Shown piece after piece: positions 43,372 through 51,477 of a stretch of 64,000 bases of DNA (position 1 is its first letter; every line of letters starts with the position of its first letter). The position numbers were made by a program, and so were the translations under genes. Source of the DNA: Palsa-504 sp963742795 (GTDB taxonomy: Bacteria > Actinomycetota > Actinomycetes > Streptosporangiales > Streptosporangiaceae). The stretch spans positions 62,001 through 126,000 of the forward strand of contig CAVUNL010000031.1 in NCBI GenBank assembly GCA_963742795.1. Direction: 5' to 3'. The notes under the pieces are model-generated. The model was given only the letters and a program-made list of their open reading frames with translations. It searched no databases and had not been told where the DNA came from.

Positions 43372-45206
43372 GTGCCGACCCGCTCGATCTGCCCGTCGGT
43401 GCTCAGCAGGATCTCCGCCGGCGCCTGGGCCGCGGACAGTGGCCGGACGACCACCACCTCGTCGGCCGCGACGCCAGGCTGGGCCACCAGCGAGCCGGCC
43501 GGGCCAGTCGCGGCGACGATAGGCCGTCCGTCCTCGTCCCGGCCGGCCAGCGCGTAGACCGCGCGCCCGCCCGAGCGGGCCACGTCGAACGAGCTGACCT
43601 CCGCGACGCCGTACCGGTCCTGGTTCACGTCCCAGCCGCGCACTCGCCCGCCGGAGTCCACCGTGCGGATCCGGCCGGCCAGGATCGTCGCGTAGCGCGT
43701 CGGCTCCTCGAACAGCGGGGTCACCAGCGGCTGGGCCCTGGGCGCCACGTCGACCCGGTAGGTGGCCTGATCGGTACTCAGTACGCATAGCACCTCGTCA
43801 CCGTAGTCCACGGCCACCGCGAGCAGACGTATTTCCTTCGCGTCCAGGGCGAGCTCGAACGATTGCGGCCAGCGGTCGAGCCGCGGCCGTGCGCGGTCCA
43901 CCCAGGCCAGGGCGAGCCGGTCCCGGTTGACCTGGGCCACCACCCTGGCATCGCCGCTGAGCGCCAGCGAGGCGTGCACCAGGCGCAGGTGGCTGATGTC
44001 GGCCTTGGTGGCGTCCTCCACCCGCCGCAGCTCGGGGCCGGCCTCGCCCGGGATGACCTGCCAGTATCCCTGGGCGCCGCCCATCATCGCCCAGCGCCGG
44101 ACCCCGTCACCGGGCGGCCGCTGGGCCACCGCCGGCTGCACGGCGGCCGGCATCGGCTCGAGGAACCGGCCGCTGCTGGCCCGGCTGTAGAGCACCACGT
44201 AACCCCAGCCGGGCAGCGACTCGTCCAGCCCGACCCGGCCCCTGGCCACCGCCTCGTCGACGGTGCTGCCGTTCAGCAGCCACTGGTAGAACGTCTCGGC
44301 GAAGTCCTTGGCGTCCCGGTCCCGCACCGCGTCCCGTATGGCGATCACGACCGGCACGATGCCGGTCAGCGACTGCGCGATGCCGGGCCCGTCGCCGGTG
44401 GCCGCCTGGTCGGTGTAGCACGCGTTGACGAACGCCAGCGACGTGCCGGCCCGGTGCAGCTGCTTGGCCAGCTCGTCGCCCCGGTAATGCTCGCTGCCGG
44501 TGTCCTGGTCGCGGTAGAGCACCAGCGCCCCGGCCTGGCCGTCGCGGGGCGCCCGGCCGTGCCCGGTGAAGTGGAAGATGTCGAGCGGGTCCTCGCCGTC
44601 GGCCACCTGGTCGATGAGCTCGTCGATGGTCCTGCGGGTCGGATGGGTCAGGTCGAGCCGCAGCAGCGGCGCGGTATGCGCCAGCTGCTCGGGAAAGTCG
44701 GGCTCCAGCTCCTGCTCGTCCAGCACCTTGGTGGCGTCGACGGTGAGGATGACCAGCTTGCGCCGCTCCTTGGGCTGGTCCACCGGCCGGTGGTCGATGA
44801 CCGTCCGGACCAGGGACAAACGCTCGTCCCGGAACAGGTACCTGGACCGGGTCTCGGCCGGCGCCGCGATGCGCACGAGCTCCCACGGCCAGCGCGCCAT
44901 CTCCTCATCCACGCACAGCAGGCGGACCCGGATCCCGGTGCCGGCGTCGATCCCGCGCAGCGTCTCGGTGAAGGCGGCCAGCACCCGCGGCGGGAACATG
45001 CACTGGCCCAGTTCCTCGCCCAGATCGATCCGCTGCTCGGCACTCGCCGCGGGCATCAGTCTGGTGACCGAGGAAGTGATGGGCTGAGCGTCAGTGGGGC
45101 CGACCCGGCCACCGTCCGGCTTCTCGCACTCGACCGTCACCCGGTGGCCGTGCCTGCCCTCACGCCCGCGACGGATCTCTACTTTGAACTCGGCGTAGAT
45201 GTACAA
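43368..45206 (-). CDS. CHAT-domain caspase-like protease with C-terminal propeller-like region
   Basis: A 612-residue protein. Residues about 90-350 form a CHAT caspase-like domain: catalytic His216 in IFHFTGHGRAP and Cys263 in AFVNACYTDQAATGDG, with the earlier block MARWPWELVRI typical of CHAT proteins. Residues about 360-612 are beta-rich with repeated short strands and small turns, like a propeller. The N-terminal 50 residues begin YIYAEFKVEIRRG. TTG 45206 is the only start that keeps that first strand. CHAT proteases are usually activated by a STAND NTPase or co-factor in conflict systems. It heads the overlapping four-gene unit, 90 bp after the upstream gene. Confidence 0.88.
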   Translation of the reverse strand: MYIYAEFKVEIRRGREGRHGHRVTVECEKPDGGRVGPTDAQPITSSVTRLMPAASAEQRIDLGEELGQCMFPPRVLAAFTETLRGIDAGTGIRVRLLCVDEEMARWPWELVRIAAPAETRSRYLFRDERLSLVRTVIDHRPVDQPKERRKLVILTVDATKVLDEQELEPDFPEQLAHTAPLLRLDLTHPTRRTIDELIDQVADGEDPLDIFHFTGHGRAPRDGQAGALVLYRDQDTGSEHYRGDELAKQLHRAGTSLAFVNACYTDQAATGDGPGIAQSLTGIVPVVIAIRDAVRDRDAKDFAETFYQWLLNGSTVDEAVARGRVGLDESLPGWGYVVLYSRASSGRFLEPMPAAVQPAVAQRPPGDGVRRWAMMGGAQGYWQVIPGEAGPELRRVEDATKADISHLRLVHASLALSGDARVVAQVNRDRLALAWVDRARPRLDRWPQSFELALDAKEIRLLAVAVDYGDEVLCVLSTDQATYRVDVAPRAQPLVTPLFEEPTRYATILAGRIRTVDSGGRVRGWDVNQDRYGVAEVSSFDVARSGGRAVYALAGRDEDGRPIVAATGPAGSLVAQPGVAADEVVVVRPLSAAQAPAEILLSTDGQIERVGT

Positions 45207-45295
45207 GGGATATCCGATCGGAACCGAAGCCAGCTCAATCGTAAGCCACAGCGGCTTTCCGGTGGGCGATCCGGGGGCTGGTGTACACCCGGCGG

Positions 45296-46015
45296 CTACG
45301 GGGGAACCGGCGGGTCGGTGATCCGGACGCGCACTCGTTGCGGCCGGGCCCCCTCCTCAGGCGCCTCGGCGTCGATCTCGGCTAGGTCGTTCTCGAAGAT
45401 GGCCGCGTGCTGGGTGATCTGCCGGCCCGTCCAGCCGATCCAGACCGTGGCGTGACGCGCGCGGGGATCCCGGACGGTGATCCGCCAGTCGCGCCCGCCG
45501 TAGGGCTCGGCAGTGATGGACCGGTCCTCCGCCCGCCCGCGGATGTGCAGCGGGCGGGCCGTCTCGGTCTGGCTGTCCAGCCGCCGGACCACCTCCACCG
45601 GCTGGAACGCCAGCCAGGCCAGGTCGATGTCGTCGGGGGCGGCGAACGGGTCGACGCGGTCCGGATCAGGCCCGCCCAGCCTCTGCAGCTGCTCCTCGCA
45701 GGCGGCGCACCCCGGGTGCGCCCGGTCGAGCAGTTCCCGGTGCCGTACGGCGCTCTCGTCTGTCCCGGCCGCGTGGCTCAGGAACTCGGGGCTGGGATGG
45801 TGCTCGGCCCAGTGCTGAGCCGCCGTCGCGACGTGGCGCCGGTTGTTCGCCACCACCCGCGCGTGCTGCCAGCTGTCGAACCCGTACGACAGGCCCAGCG
45901 CGAACGTGGCCGGGTCGACCCCCCGCAGGTCCATCTCGGTCGGCGGGCCGAAAAATTCGGCGAAGATCGCGTCCAGCTCACGGCCGATCTCGTCGGGCTC
46001 GTCGAGTTCACTCAT
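45296..46015 (-). CDS. Unknown protein with zinc-like motif, downstream of a sigma factor
   Basis: A 239-residue protein with no family I recognise. About residues 80-120 contain the motif HPGCAACEEQL, an H-x2-C-x2-C like a shortened zinc anti-sigma motif (H-x3-C-x2-C). The N-terminal part is acidic and helical (DEPDEIGRELDAIFAEFFGP), the C-terminal 90 residues look beta-rich (WRITVRDPRARHATVWIGWTG). It begins 30 bp after the sigma factor gene and precedes the CHAT gene by 90 bp on the same strand. It could be an anti-sigma factor or a system component; both are inference. Confidence 0.6.
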   Translation of the reverse strand: MSELDEPDEIGRELDAIFAEFFGPPTEMDLRGVDPATFALGLSYGFDSWQHARVVANNRRHVATAAQHWAEHHPSPEFLSHAAGTDESAVRHRELLDRAHPGCAACEEQLQRLGGPDPDRVDPFAAPDDIDLAWLAFQPVEVVRRLDSQTETARPLHIRGRAEDRSITAEPYGGRDWRITVRDPRARHATVWIGWTGRQITQHAAIFENDLAEIDAEAPEEGARPQRVRVRITDPPVPP

Positions 46016-46045
46016 CGTCGTTCCGCCTTTAGTGAGCCGCGGGAA

Positions 46046-46990
46046 TCAGCCGCGGGAAGCCGTGTGGACCGCACACGGGCTCTCGATGCAATGGGGAGTG
46101 GGATTGGGAATGGCCGCCGCGTACTTGGACTCAGCGCCGTGCAGCTCGCGCAAGCTCGCGGAGCGGCCGGCAGGCCGGGCCTGGATCGCCTGCTCCGCAT
46201 CCTTGGGCAGCAGGTAGGGCTGGCCGAGGGGATCGCGCCGGACCGCCCCTCCTGCATGCCGCAGCAGCGCGCGATCGGCGGCGGTCAAGGCGGCGGCCAG
46301 GTCCAGCAGTTCCAGGTGCGAGCGGATCTCACCCTCCCGCTTGGGCGCCTTGACCAAGCCCAGGATCTCGGACAGGTACAGGGCGATCCGCACCTTCTGC
46401 CCGACCTCCGACTTCAGCTGGGAGATGCGTCCCTGGCTCACCCCGAACCGCTCGGCCAGGGTCCGCTGGGGTACCTCCTCGACGATTCCCTGCCAGTAGG
46501 CGCGCAGGTCGTCATCGCGCAGCCAGCCCCGCGCGAGAATGGCGCGGAGGTAGGCATACAGCGGCCTGATATCCCCGATCCGCGTTTCGACCTGCTCCTC
46601 GAACGGAATGCGCCACGATTCCTCGGCCGAGTCGCGATCCAGGAGCTCCGCTTCGGCGGGCACATCGCTCTTGGCCCGCTCCCGGTACCAGTCGACTATC
46701 TCGTTCCTGGCCACCGTGAATATCCACGCCTCGACCGGTTCTCGTGCGATCATTCTGGCGAAGTTCACCTGCATCTTCAGGAACACCCTCTGCACGAAGT
46801 CATCGGCCTGGCTAGTGTCCCCGAGGCGCTTGCAGCCGTATCCGTATAGCCGCGGCTGCATGGTTTGCCAAAGCTCCTCCAGAATCGTGCGCGGCTCCGC
46901 ACCTTCGGCGACCCGCCTCTGCAATTCCGTAGGAGGCCCGCTGGGGCGGTTATCGTCCGGACCGGCGCCGTCCGCGAAACTCTGGTCCAT
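46046..46990 (-). CDS. Sigma-70 family RNA polymerase sigma factor
   Basis: A 314-residue sigma factor of ECF-like layout. Region 2: MQPRLYGYGCKRLGDTSQADDFVQRVFLKMQVNFARMIAREPVEAWIFTVARNEIVDWYRERA; region 4 with helix-turn-helix: EEVPQRTLAERFGVSQGRISQLKSEVGQKVRIAL. It is longer than usual, with an extra 100 residues after region 4. ATG 46990 (MDQSFADG) is chosen since GGGAGGG precedes it; the frame is open to 47062. It leads the six-gene defence-like cluster and may drive it. It is divergent from deoC. Confidence 0.87.
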   Translation of the reverse strand: MDQSFADGAGPDDNRPSGPPTELQRRVAEGAEPRTILEELWQTMQPRLYGYGCKRLGDTSQADDFVQRVFLKMQVNFARMIAREPVEAWIFTVARNEIVDWYRERAKSDVPAEAELLDRDSAEESWRIPFEEQVETRIGDIRPLYAYLRAILARGWLRDDDLRAYWQGIVEEVPQRTLAERFGVSQGRISQLKSEVGQKVRIALYLSEILGLVKAPKREGEIRSHLELLDLAAALTAADRALLRHAGGAVRRDPLGQPYLLPKDAEQAIQARPAGRSASLRELHGAESKYAAAIPNPTPHCIESPCAVHTASRG

Positions 46991-47241
46991 TGCCCTCCCT
47001 AGCCATGGCTTGGCACGAGAGTAGTCAATGCATCGCCGCAGGAGCCAGTGCCTCACAGTCACTAGTACGCGGGACCGGGCCCCGGTGATTAGCGATCTGC
47101 GCGATGAATGTCCGCGGGCGCGGTCGTCCTAGCAGATGGTCCGGTCGGCACGGGGGCCCGGCCGGACCGCGGGCTGGTCGGGCAGTGGCTTACCTCGTGG
47201 TCGCGACGGTAGGTGAGAATGGTCGCAGGAGGGAGTCGCCG

Positions 47242-48183
47242 ATGAGCGCGCCAGTTGATATCCGGGCCGGAGCGGGCTCCTCGCTGCGGGAGTTCCTGCA
47301 CGGGCTGCCCGGGGTGGACCAGGTCGGCGCGGAGGCCCGGGCGGCCATGCTCGCCAGCCGGTCGATCAAGACCACGGCCAAGCAGTGGGCGCTCGACATG
47401 GCCATCTCGATGATCGACCTGACCACGCTGGAGGGCCAGGACACGCCGGGTAAGGTGCGGGCTATCTGCGCCAAGGCCAAGCGCCCCGATCCCGCCGACC
47501 CGACCGCGCCCCAGGTCGCCGCGGTCTGCGTCTACCCGGACCTCGCTCACCTCGCGGCGGCCGAGGTCAAGGGCACCGGCATCCACGTGGCCAGCGTGGC
47601 CACCGCGTTCCCCAGCGGCCGGACCAGCGTGGAGGTCAAGCTGGCCGACGCGAAGTACGCGATCGAGGCTGGCGCCGACGAGGTGGACATGGTCATTGAC
47701 CGCGGCGCCTTCCTGGCCGGGGACTACCAGCTGGTCTACGACGAGATCGCCGCCGTCCGCGAGGTCTGCCGAAACCAGGCTCACCTCAAGGTCATCCTGG
47801 AGACCGGCGAGCTGGTCACGCTGGACAACGTGCGCCGTGCCTCGTGGCTGGCCATGCTGGCCGGCGCCGACTTCATCAAGACCTCGACCGGCAAGGTCAG
47901 CCCGGCCGCCACGCTCCCGGTCACCCTGGTCATGCTGGAGGCCGTTCGGGACTTCCGCGCGACCCACGGGCGCCAGGTCGGCGTCAAGCCGGCCGGCGGC
48001 ATCCGCACCGCTAAGGACGCCATCCGCTATCTGGTTCTGGTCAACGAGACGGCGGGGGAGGACTGGCTCGATCCCGACTGGTTCCGCTTCGGCGCCTCCA
48101 GCCTGCTGAACGACCTGCTCATGCAGCGGACCAAGCTGGCCACCGGCCGCTACTCCGGCCCCGACTACTTCACGCTGGACTGA
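47242..48183 (+). CDS. deoC: Deoxyribose-phosphate aldolase
   Basis: A 313-residue class I aldolase that cleaves 2-deoxyribose 5-phosphate to acetaldehyde and glyceraldehyde 3-phosphate. The Schiff-base Lys is in ADFIKTSTGK, the proton-relay Lys in GVKPAGGIRTAKDA, and IDLTTLEG and GADEVDMVIDRG fit the barrel. Start ATG 47242 after AGGAGGGAG. It is followed by two aldehyde dehydrogenase genes on the same strand with gaps of about 1 bp and an overlap, a common actinobacterial deoxynucleoside breakdown unit. Confidence 0.95.
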   Translation: MSAPVDIRAGAGSSLREFLHGLPGVDQVGAEARAAMLASRSIKTTAKQWALDMAISMIDLTTLEGQDTPGKVRAICAKAKRPDPADPTAPQVAAVCVYPDLAHLAAAEVKGTGIHVASVATAFPSGRTSVEVKLADAKYAIEAGADEVDMVIDRGAFLAGDYQLVYDEIAAVREVCRNQAHLKVILETGELVTLDNVRRASWLAMLAGADFIKTSTGKVSPAATLPVTLVMLEAVRDFRATHGRQVGVKPAGGIRTAKDAIRYLVLVNETAGEDWLDPDWFRFGASSLLNDLLMQRTKLATGRYSGPDYFTLD

Positions 48184-48184
48184 T

Positions 48185-49621
48185 ATGCCCAAGTTCGAGT
48201 ACGCCCCCGCGCCGGAATCGCGGTCCATCGTCTCCCTGCGCGAGTCCTACGGGCTCTTCATCAACGGGGAGTTCGCCCCCAGCGCGGACGGCCGCGCGTT
48301 CAAGACCATCTCGCCCGCCACCGAGGAGGTCCTCGCCGAGGTGGCGGAGGCGGGCCCGGCCGACGTGGACCGCGCGGTGGCCGCCGCCCGCCGGGCCTAC
48401 GAGCGCACCTGGTCCGTGCTGCCGGCTAAGGAGCGCGGCAAGTACCTGTTCCGCATCGCCCGGATCATCCAGGAACGATCCCGCGAGCTGGCCGTCCTGG
48501 AGTCGCTCGACAACGGCAAGCCGATCCGGGAATCGCGCGACGTCGACATCCCGCTCGTCGCGGCGCACTTCTTCTACCACGCAGGCTGGGCCGACAAGCT
48601 CGAGTATGCGGGCTACGGTCCAGCGCCAAAAGCCCTCGGGGTAGCCGGGCAGGTCATCCCGTGGAACTTCCCGCTGCTCATGCTGGCCTGGAAGATCGCC
48701 CCCGCGCTGGCCTGCGGCAACACGGTGGTGCTGAAGCCGGCCGAGACCACGCCGCTGACCGCGCTGACCTTCGCCGAGATCTGCCAGCAGGCCGACCTGC
48801 CGCCGGGCGTGGTCAACATCATCACCGGCGCCGGCGACACCGGCAAAGCCCTGGTTACCCACCCCGGGATCGACAAGGTGGCGTTCACCGGATCGACCGA
48901 GGTCGGCAAGGAAATCGCCAGGGACTGCGCGCCCACGCGCAAGAAGGTGACCCTGGAACTGGGCGGCAAGGCCGCCAACATCGTGTTCGAGGACGCCCCG
49001 GTCGACCAGGCCGTCGAGGGCATCGTGAACGGCATCTTCTTCAATCAGGGCCACGTCTGCTGCGCGGGTTCCCGGCTGCTGGTCCAGGAGTCCGTCTACG
49101 ACCAGGTGCTGGCCTCGCTACAGCGGCGGCTGGCCACCCTCCGGCTGGGCGACCCGCTGGACAAGAACACCGACGTGGGCGCGATCAACTCGGCGGCCCA
49201 GCTGGCCAAGATCCGCGAGCTGTCCGAGGTCGGCGAGGCCGAGGGCGCGCAGCGCTGGTCGCCGCCGTGCGAGCTGCCGGTCAAGGGCTTCTGGTTCCCG
49301 CCCACCGTCTTCACCGGGGTCTCGCAGGCGCACCGCATCGCGCGCGAGGAGATCTTCGGCCCGGTGCTGTCCGTGCTCACCTTCCGGACCCCGGCCGAGG
49401 CGGTGGAGAAGGCCAACAACACCCCGTACGGGCTGTCCGCCGGGGTCTGGACCGACAAGGGGTCGCGGATCTTGTGGATGGCCTCCCGGCTGCGGGCCGG
49501 CGTGGTGTGGGCGAACACGTTCAACAAGTTCGACCCGTCCTCCCCGTTCGGTGGGTACAAGGAATCCGGTTACGGCCGGGAAGGCGGCCGGCACGGCCTG
49601 GAGGCCTACCTCGATGTCTGA
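48185..49621 (+). CDS. Aldehyde dehydrogenase family protein
   Basis: A 478-residue NAD(P)-dependent aldehyde dehydrogenase. Motifs: PWNFPLLMLAWKIAPALACGNTVVLKPAE, FTGSTEVGKEI, catalytic Glu in TLELGGKAANIVFED, catalytic Cys in GHVCCAGSRLLV, EEIFGPVLSVLTF and the C-terminal SPFGGYKESGYGREGG. It begins 1 bp after deoC and probably oxidises the acetaldehyde made by the aldolase. Its stop overlaps the start of the second gene. Confidence 0.93.
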   Translation: MPKFEYAPAPESRSIVSLRESYGLFINGEFAPSADGRAFKTISPATEEVLAEVAEAGPADVDRAVAAARRAYERTWSVLPAKERGKYLFRIARIIQERSRELAVLESLDNGKPIRESRDVDIPLVAAHFFYHAGWADKLEYAGYGPAPKALGVAGQVIPWNFPLLMLAWKIAPALACGNTVVLKPAETTPLTALTFAEICQQADLPPGVVNIITGAGDTGKALVTHPGIDKVAFTGSTEVGKEIARDCAPTRKKVTLELGGKAANIVFEDAPVDQAVEGIVNGIFFNQGHVCCAGSRLLVQESVYDQVLASLQRRLATLRLGDPLDKNTDVGAINSAAQLAKIRELSEVGEAEGAQRWSPPCELPVKGFWFPPTVFTGVSQAHRIAREEIFGPVLSVLTFRTPAEAVEKANNTPYGLSAGVWTDKGSRILWMASRLRAGVVWANTFNKFDPSSPFGGYKESGYGREGGRHGLEAYLDV

Positions 49622-50579
49622 CGCTGTGCTTCCCCCAGGGGGCGACCCCCCGGGGACCCCCTTCATAGGGGGGACTGCCCGTCCCCCCTATAACCCCCCT
49701 GGCCCCCCTGGCCGCCTGGCCGTGCGCAAGACGTACAAGCTGTACATCGGCGGGGCCTTTCCCCGCTCAGAAAGCGGAAGGTCCTACGTGGTGACCGACC
49801 ACAAGGGCGCGTTCTTGGCCAACGCGGCCCTGGCCTCCCGCAAGGACGCCCGGGAGGCGGTGGTCGCTGCCCGCAAGGCGTTCGCAGGCTGGTCGGCGGC
49901 GACCGCCTACAACCGGGGCCAGGTCCTCTACCGGGTCGCCGAACTCCTCGAAGGACGGCGTGCCCAGTTCACCGCCGAAGTCCGCGCGGCCGAAGGCCTG
50001 GGCGCCCGGCAGGCCGAGGCCGTGGTGGACGCGGCCATCGACCGCTGGGTCTGGTACGCCGGCTGGCCCGACAAGATCGCCCAGGTCCGCGGGGCGTCCA
50101 ACCCGGTGGCGGGTCCGTTCTTCAACTTCTCCCTGCCCGAGCCGACCGGCGTGGTCGCGGTGATCGCCCCCGAGGCCTCGAGCCTGCTCGGCTTCGTCTC
50201 GGTCGTCGCGCCCGCCGTCGTGACCGGTAACTCGGTCGTGGTGCTGGCCAGCGAGCGCTGCCCGCTGCCCGCGGTGTCCCTGACCGAGGTGCTGGCCACC
50301 TCGGACGTGCCCGGCGGAGTGATCAACGTGCTGACCGGCCGTACGGCCGAGGTCGCCCCCTGGCTCGCCTCGCACATGGACGTCAACGCGATCGACCTGA
50401 CCGGCGCGCCCGACTCCCTGGCCGACGACCTGGCCGTCGCTGCCGCCGAGAACCTCAAGCGCGTCCTGCGTCCTGCTACTGAGGACGGGGCCGCCAAAGA
50501 CTGGACCCAGCCCCCCGGCCTTAAGCGCATGCTCGCCTACCTGGAAACCAAAACCGTCTGGCACCCCACCGGCACTTAG
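49614..50579 (+). CDS. Short aldehyde dehydrogenase-like protein lacking the catalytic Cys region
   Basis: A 321-residue partner covering only the N-terminal half of the aldehyde dehydrogenase fold (KTYKLYIGGAFPRSESGRSYVV, AARKAFAGWSAATAYNRGQVLYRVAELLEG, PTGVVAVIAPEASSLLGFVSVVAPAVVTGN, PGGVINVLTGRTAEVAPWLASH). No catalytic Cys or C-terminal domain is present, as in similar second genes of other actinomycetes. ATG 49614 overlaps the previous stop (ATGTCTGA); GTG 49722 is a fallback. Residues about 4-33 are a Pro/Gly-rich block encoded by a GC-rich palindromic repeat, apparently inserted. Confidence 0.85.
   Translation: MSDAVLPPGGDPPGTPFIGGTARPPYNPPGPPGRLAVRKTYKLYIGGAFPRSESGRSYVVTDHKGAFLANAALASRKDAREAVVAARKAFAGWSAATAYNRGQVLYRVAELLEGRRAQFTAEVRAAEGLGARQAEAVVDAAIDRWVWYAGWPDKIAQVRGASNPVAGPFFNFSLPEPTGVVAVIAPEASSLLGFVSVVAPAVVTGNSVVVLASERCPLPAVSLTEVLATSDVPGGVINVLTGRTAEVAPWLASHMDVNAIDLTGAPDSLADDLAVAAAENLKRVLRPATEDGAAKDWTQPPGLKRMLAYLETKTVWHPTGT
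49626..49712. repeat. GC-rich palindromic repeat, copy B, in frame inside a gene
   Basis: A run of G and C tracts including a 10-bp perfect stem (TAGGGGGGAC against GTCCCCCCTA) and CCCCCCGGGGACCCCCTT, which resembles the intergenic copy A at 33036-33063. It replaces a normally short N-terminus of the second aldehyde dehydrogenase and keeps the frame. Confidence 0.6.
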
Positions 50580-50697
50580 CCCCCTCGCCTGATCAGCCCA
50601 GATGCCGCCGTCACAGCCGAGGCCGTGACATCCGTCACGCCCAGGACAGGAGCTGCCGCACTGGGCCAGCGCACGGCATCTGCCTAGCGTTGAGGAC

Positions 50698-51432
50698 ATG
50701 ACGACGAGCACTCAGTCCACGACCAAGACCCGTGATCGCAGCCGCCTATGGTCAGCCGCGAAGATCGTAGTCTTCGACATCGTCGGCCCTCTGGTGGCTT
50801 ACTCGATGCTGCGCTCGGCTGGACTGAGCGCCGTATCAGCCTTGGTCCTGAGCGGTGTCCTGCCCGGCGTGGCCGTGCTGGGCGGCCTCATCCGGCACCG
50901 GCGCCTGGATGCGGTCGGTGTCCTGGTGCTGGCCGGGATCGTGGTCGGTTCGGTTCTGGGCCTGCTCACCGGCAACGCCCGCCTCGTCCTGGTGGAGGGC
51001 TCGGTGCCCACGGCGGTGTTCGGGCTGCTGTGCCTGGCCTCGCTCCGGTCACGCCGGCCGCTGATCTTCCGTTTCGCCCTGGAGTTCATGGGCCCGGACA
51101 CCCCGCGCGGCCGGAACTTCGATGGTCTCTGGCAGTACTACGGATTCCGCCACGCCTTCTGGCTCTTCACGGTGGTCTGGGGCGTGACCTACCTGGCCGA
51201 AGCCGCGACCAGGATCATCGTCGTCGAGACCACCTCGACCGGCACCGCGCTGGCCGTCTCCAAGGTAATGCCCTACGCCGTCGGCGCCGTCCTGGCCATC
51301 TGGATGGTCATCTACGGCCGCCACACCCGTCGCCAAGGCGAGCGTCTCGCCGCTGCCGCCCAGACCGCCGCCGCCGAGACCATCGTCGGCCCGCACCCGG
51401 CCCTCGCGGTCGCCGCATCCCCCGCCGCATGA
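50698..51432 (+). CDS. VC0807-family membrane protein
   Basis: A 244-residue membrane protein with about six hydrophobic segments, grouped in the VC0807-like family by the pattern DIVGPLVAYSMLRSAGLSAVSALVLSGVLPG and RPLIFRFALEFMGPDTP, then the tail segments TVVWGVTYLAEAATRIIVV and AVGAVLAIWMVIY. Family role unknown. It has its own ribosome region (GTTGAGGACATG) and its end is convergent with DUF3500 over a shared hairpin. Confidence 0.8.
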   Translation: MTTSTQSTTKTRDRSRLWSAAKIVVFDIVGPLVAYSMLRSAGLSAVSALVLSGVLPGVAVLGGLIRHRRLDAVGVLVLAGIVVGSVLGLLTGNARLVLVEGSVPTAVFGLLCLASLRSRRPLIFRFALEFMGPDTPRGRNFDGLWQYYGFRHAFWLFTVVWGVTYLAEAATRIIVVETTSTGTALAVSKVMPYAVGAVLAIWMVIYGRHTRRQGERLAAAAQTAAAETIVGPHPALAVAASPAA

Positions 51433-51447
51433 GATGAAACCCGGGTT

Positions 51448-51477
51448 GCACCACGCCGACGTTATCCGGCGTGGTGC
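51448..51477. terminator. Hairpin shared by two convergent genes
   Basis: An 11-bp perfect stem (GCACCACGCCG and its complement) with an 8-base loop, between the VC0807-like gene stop and the DUF3500 stop at 51462. Lacks a clear T-run, so termination is probable, not certain. Confidence 0.6.

Noticed and set aside
41965..43788. ATP-grasp protein starting at 43788
   Set aside because: The first 139 codons lie inside the CHAT gene in a shadow frame; GTG 43371 couples to the CHAT stop.
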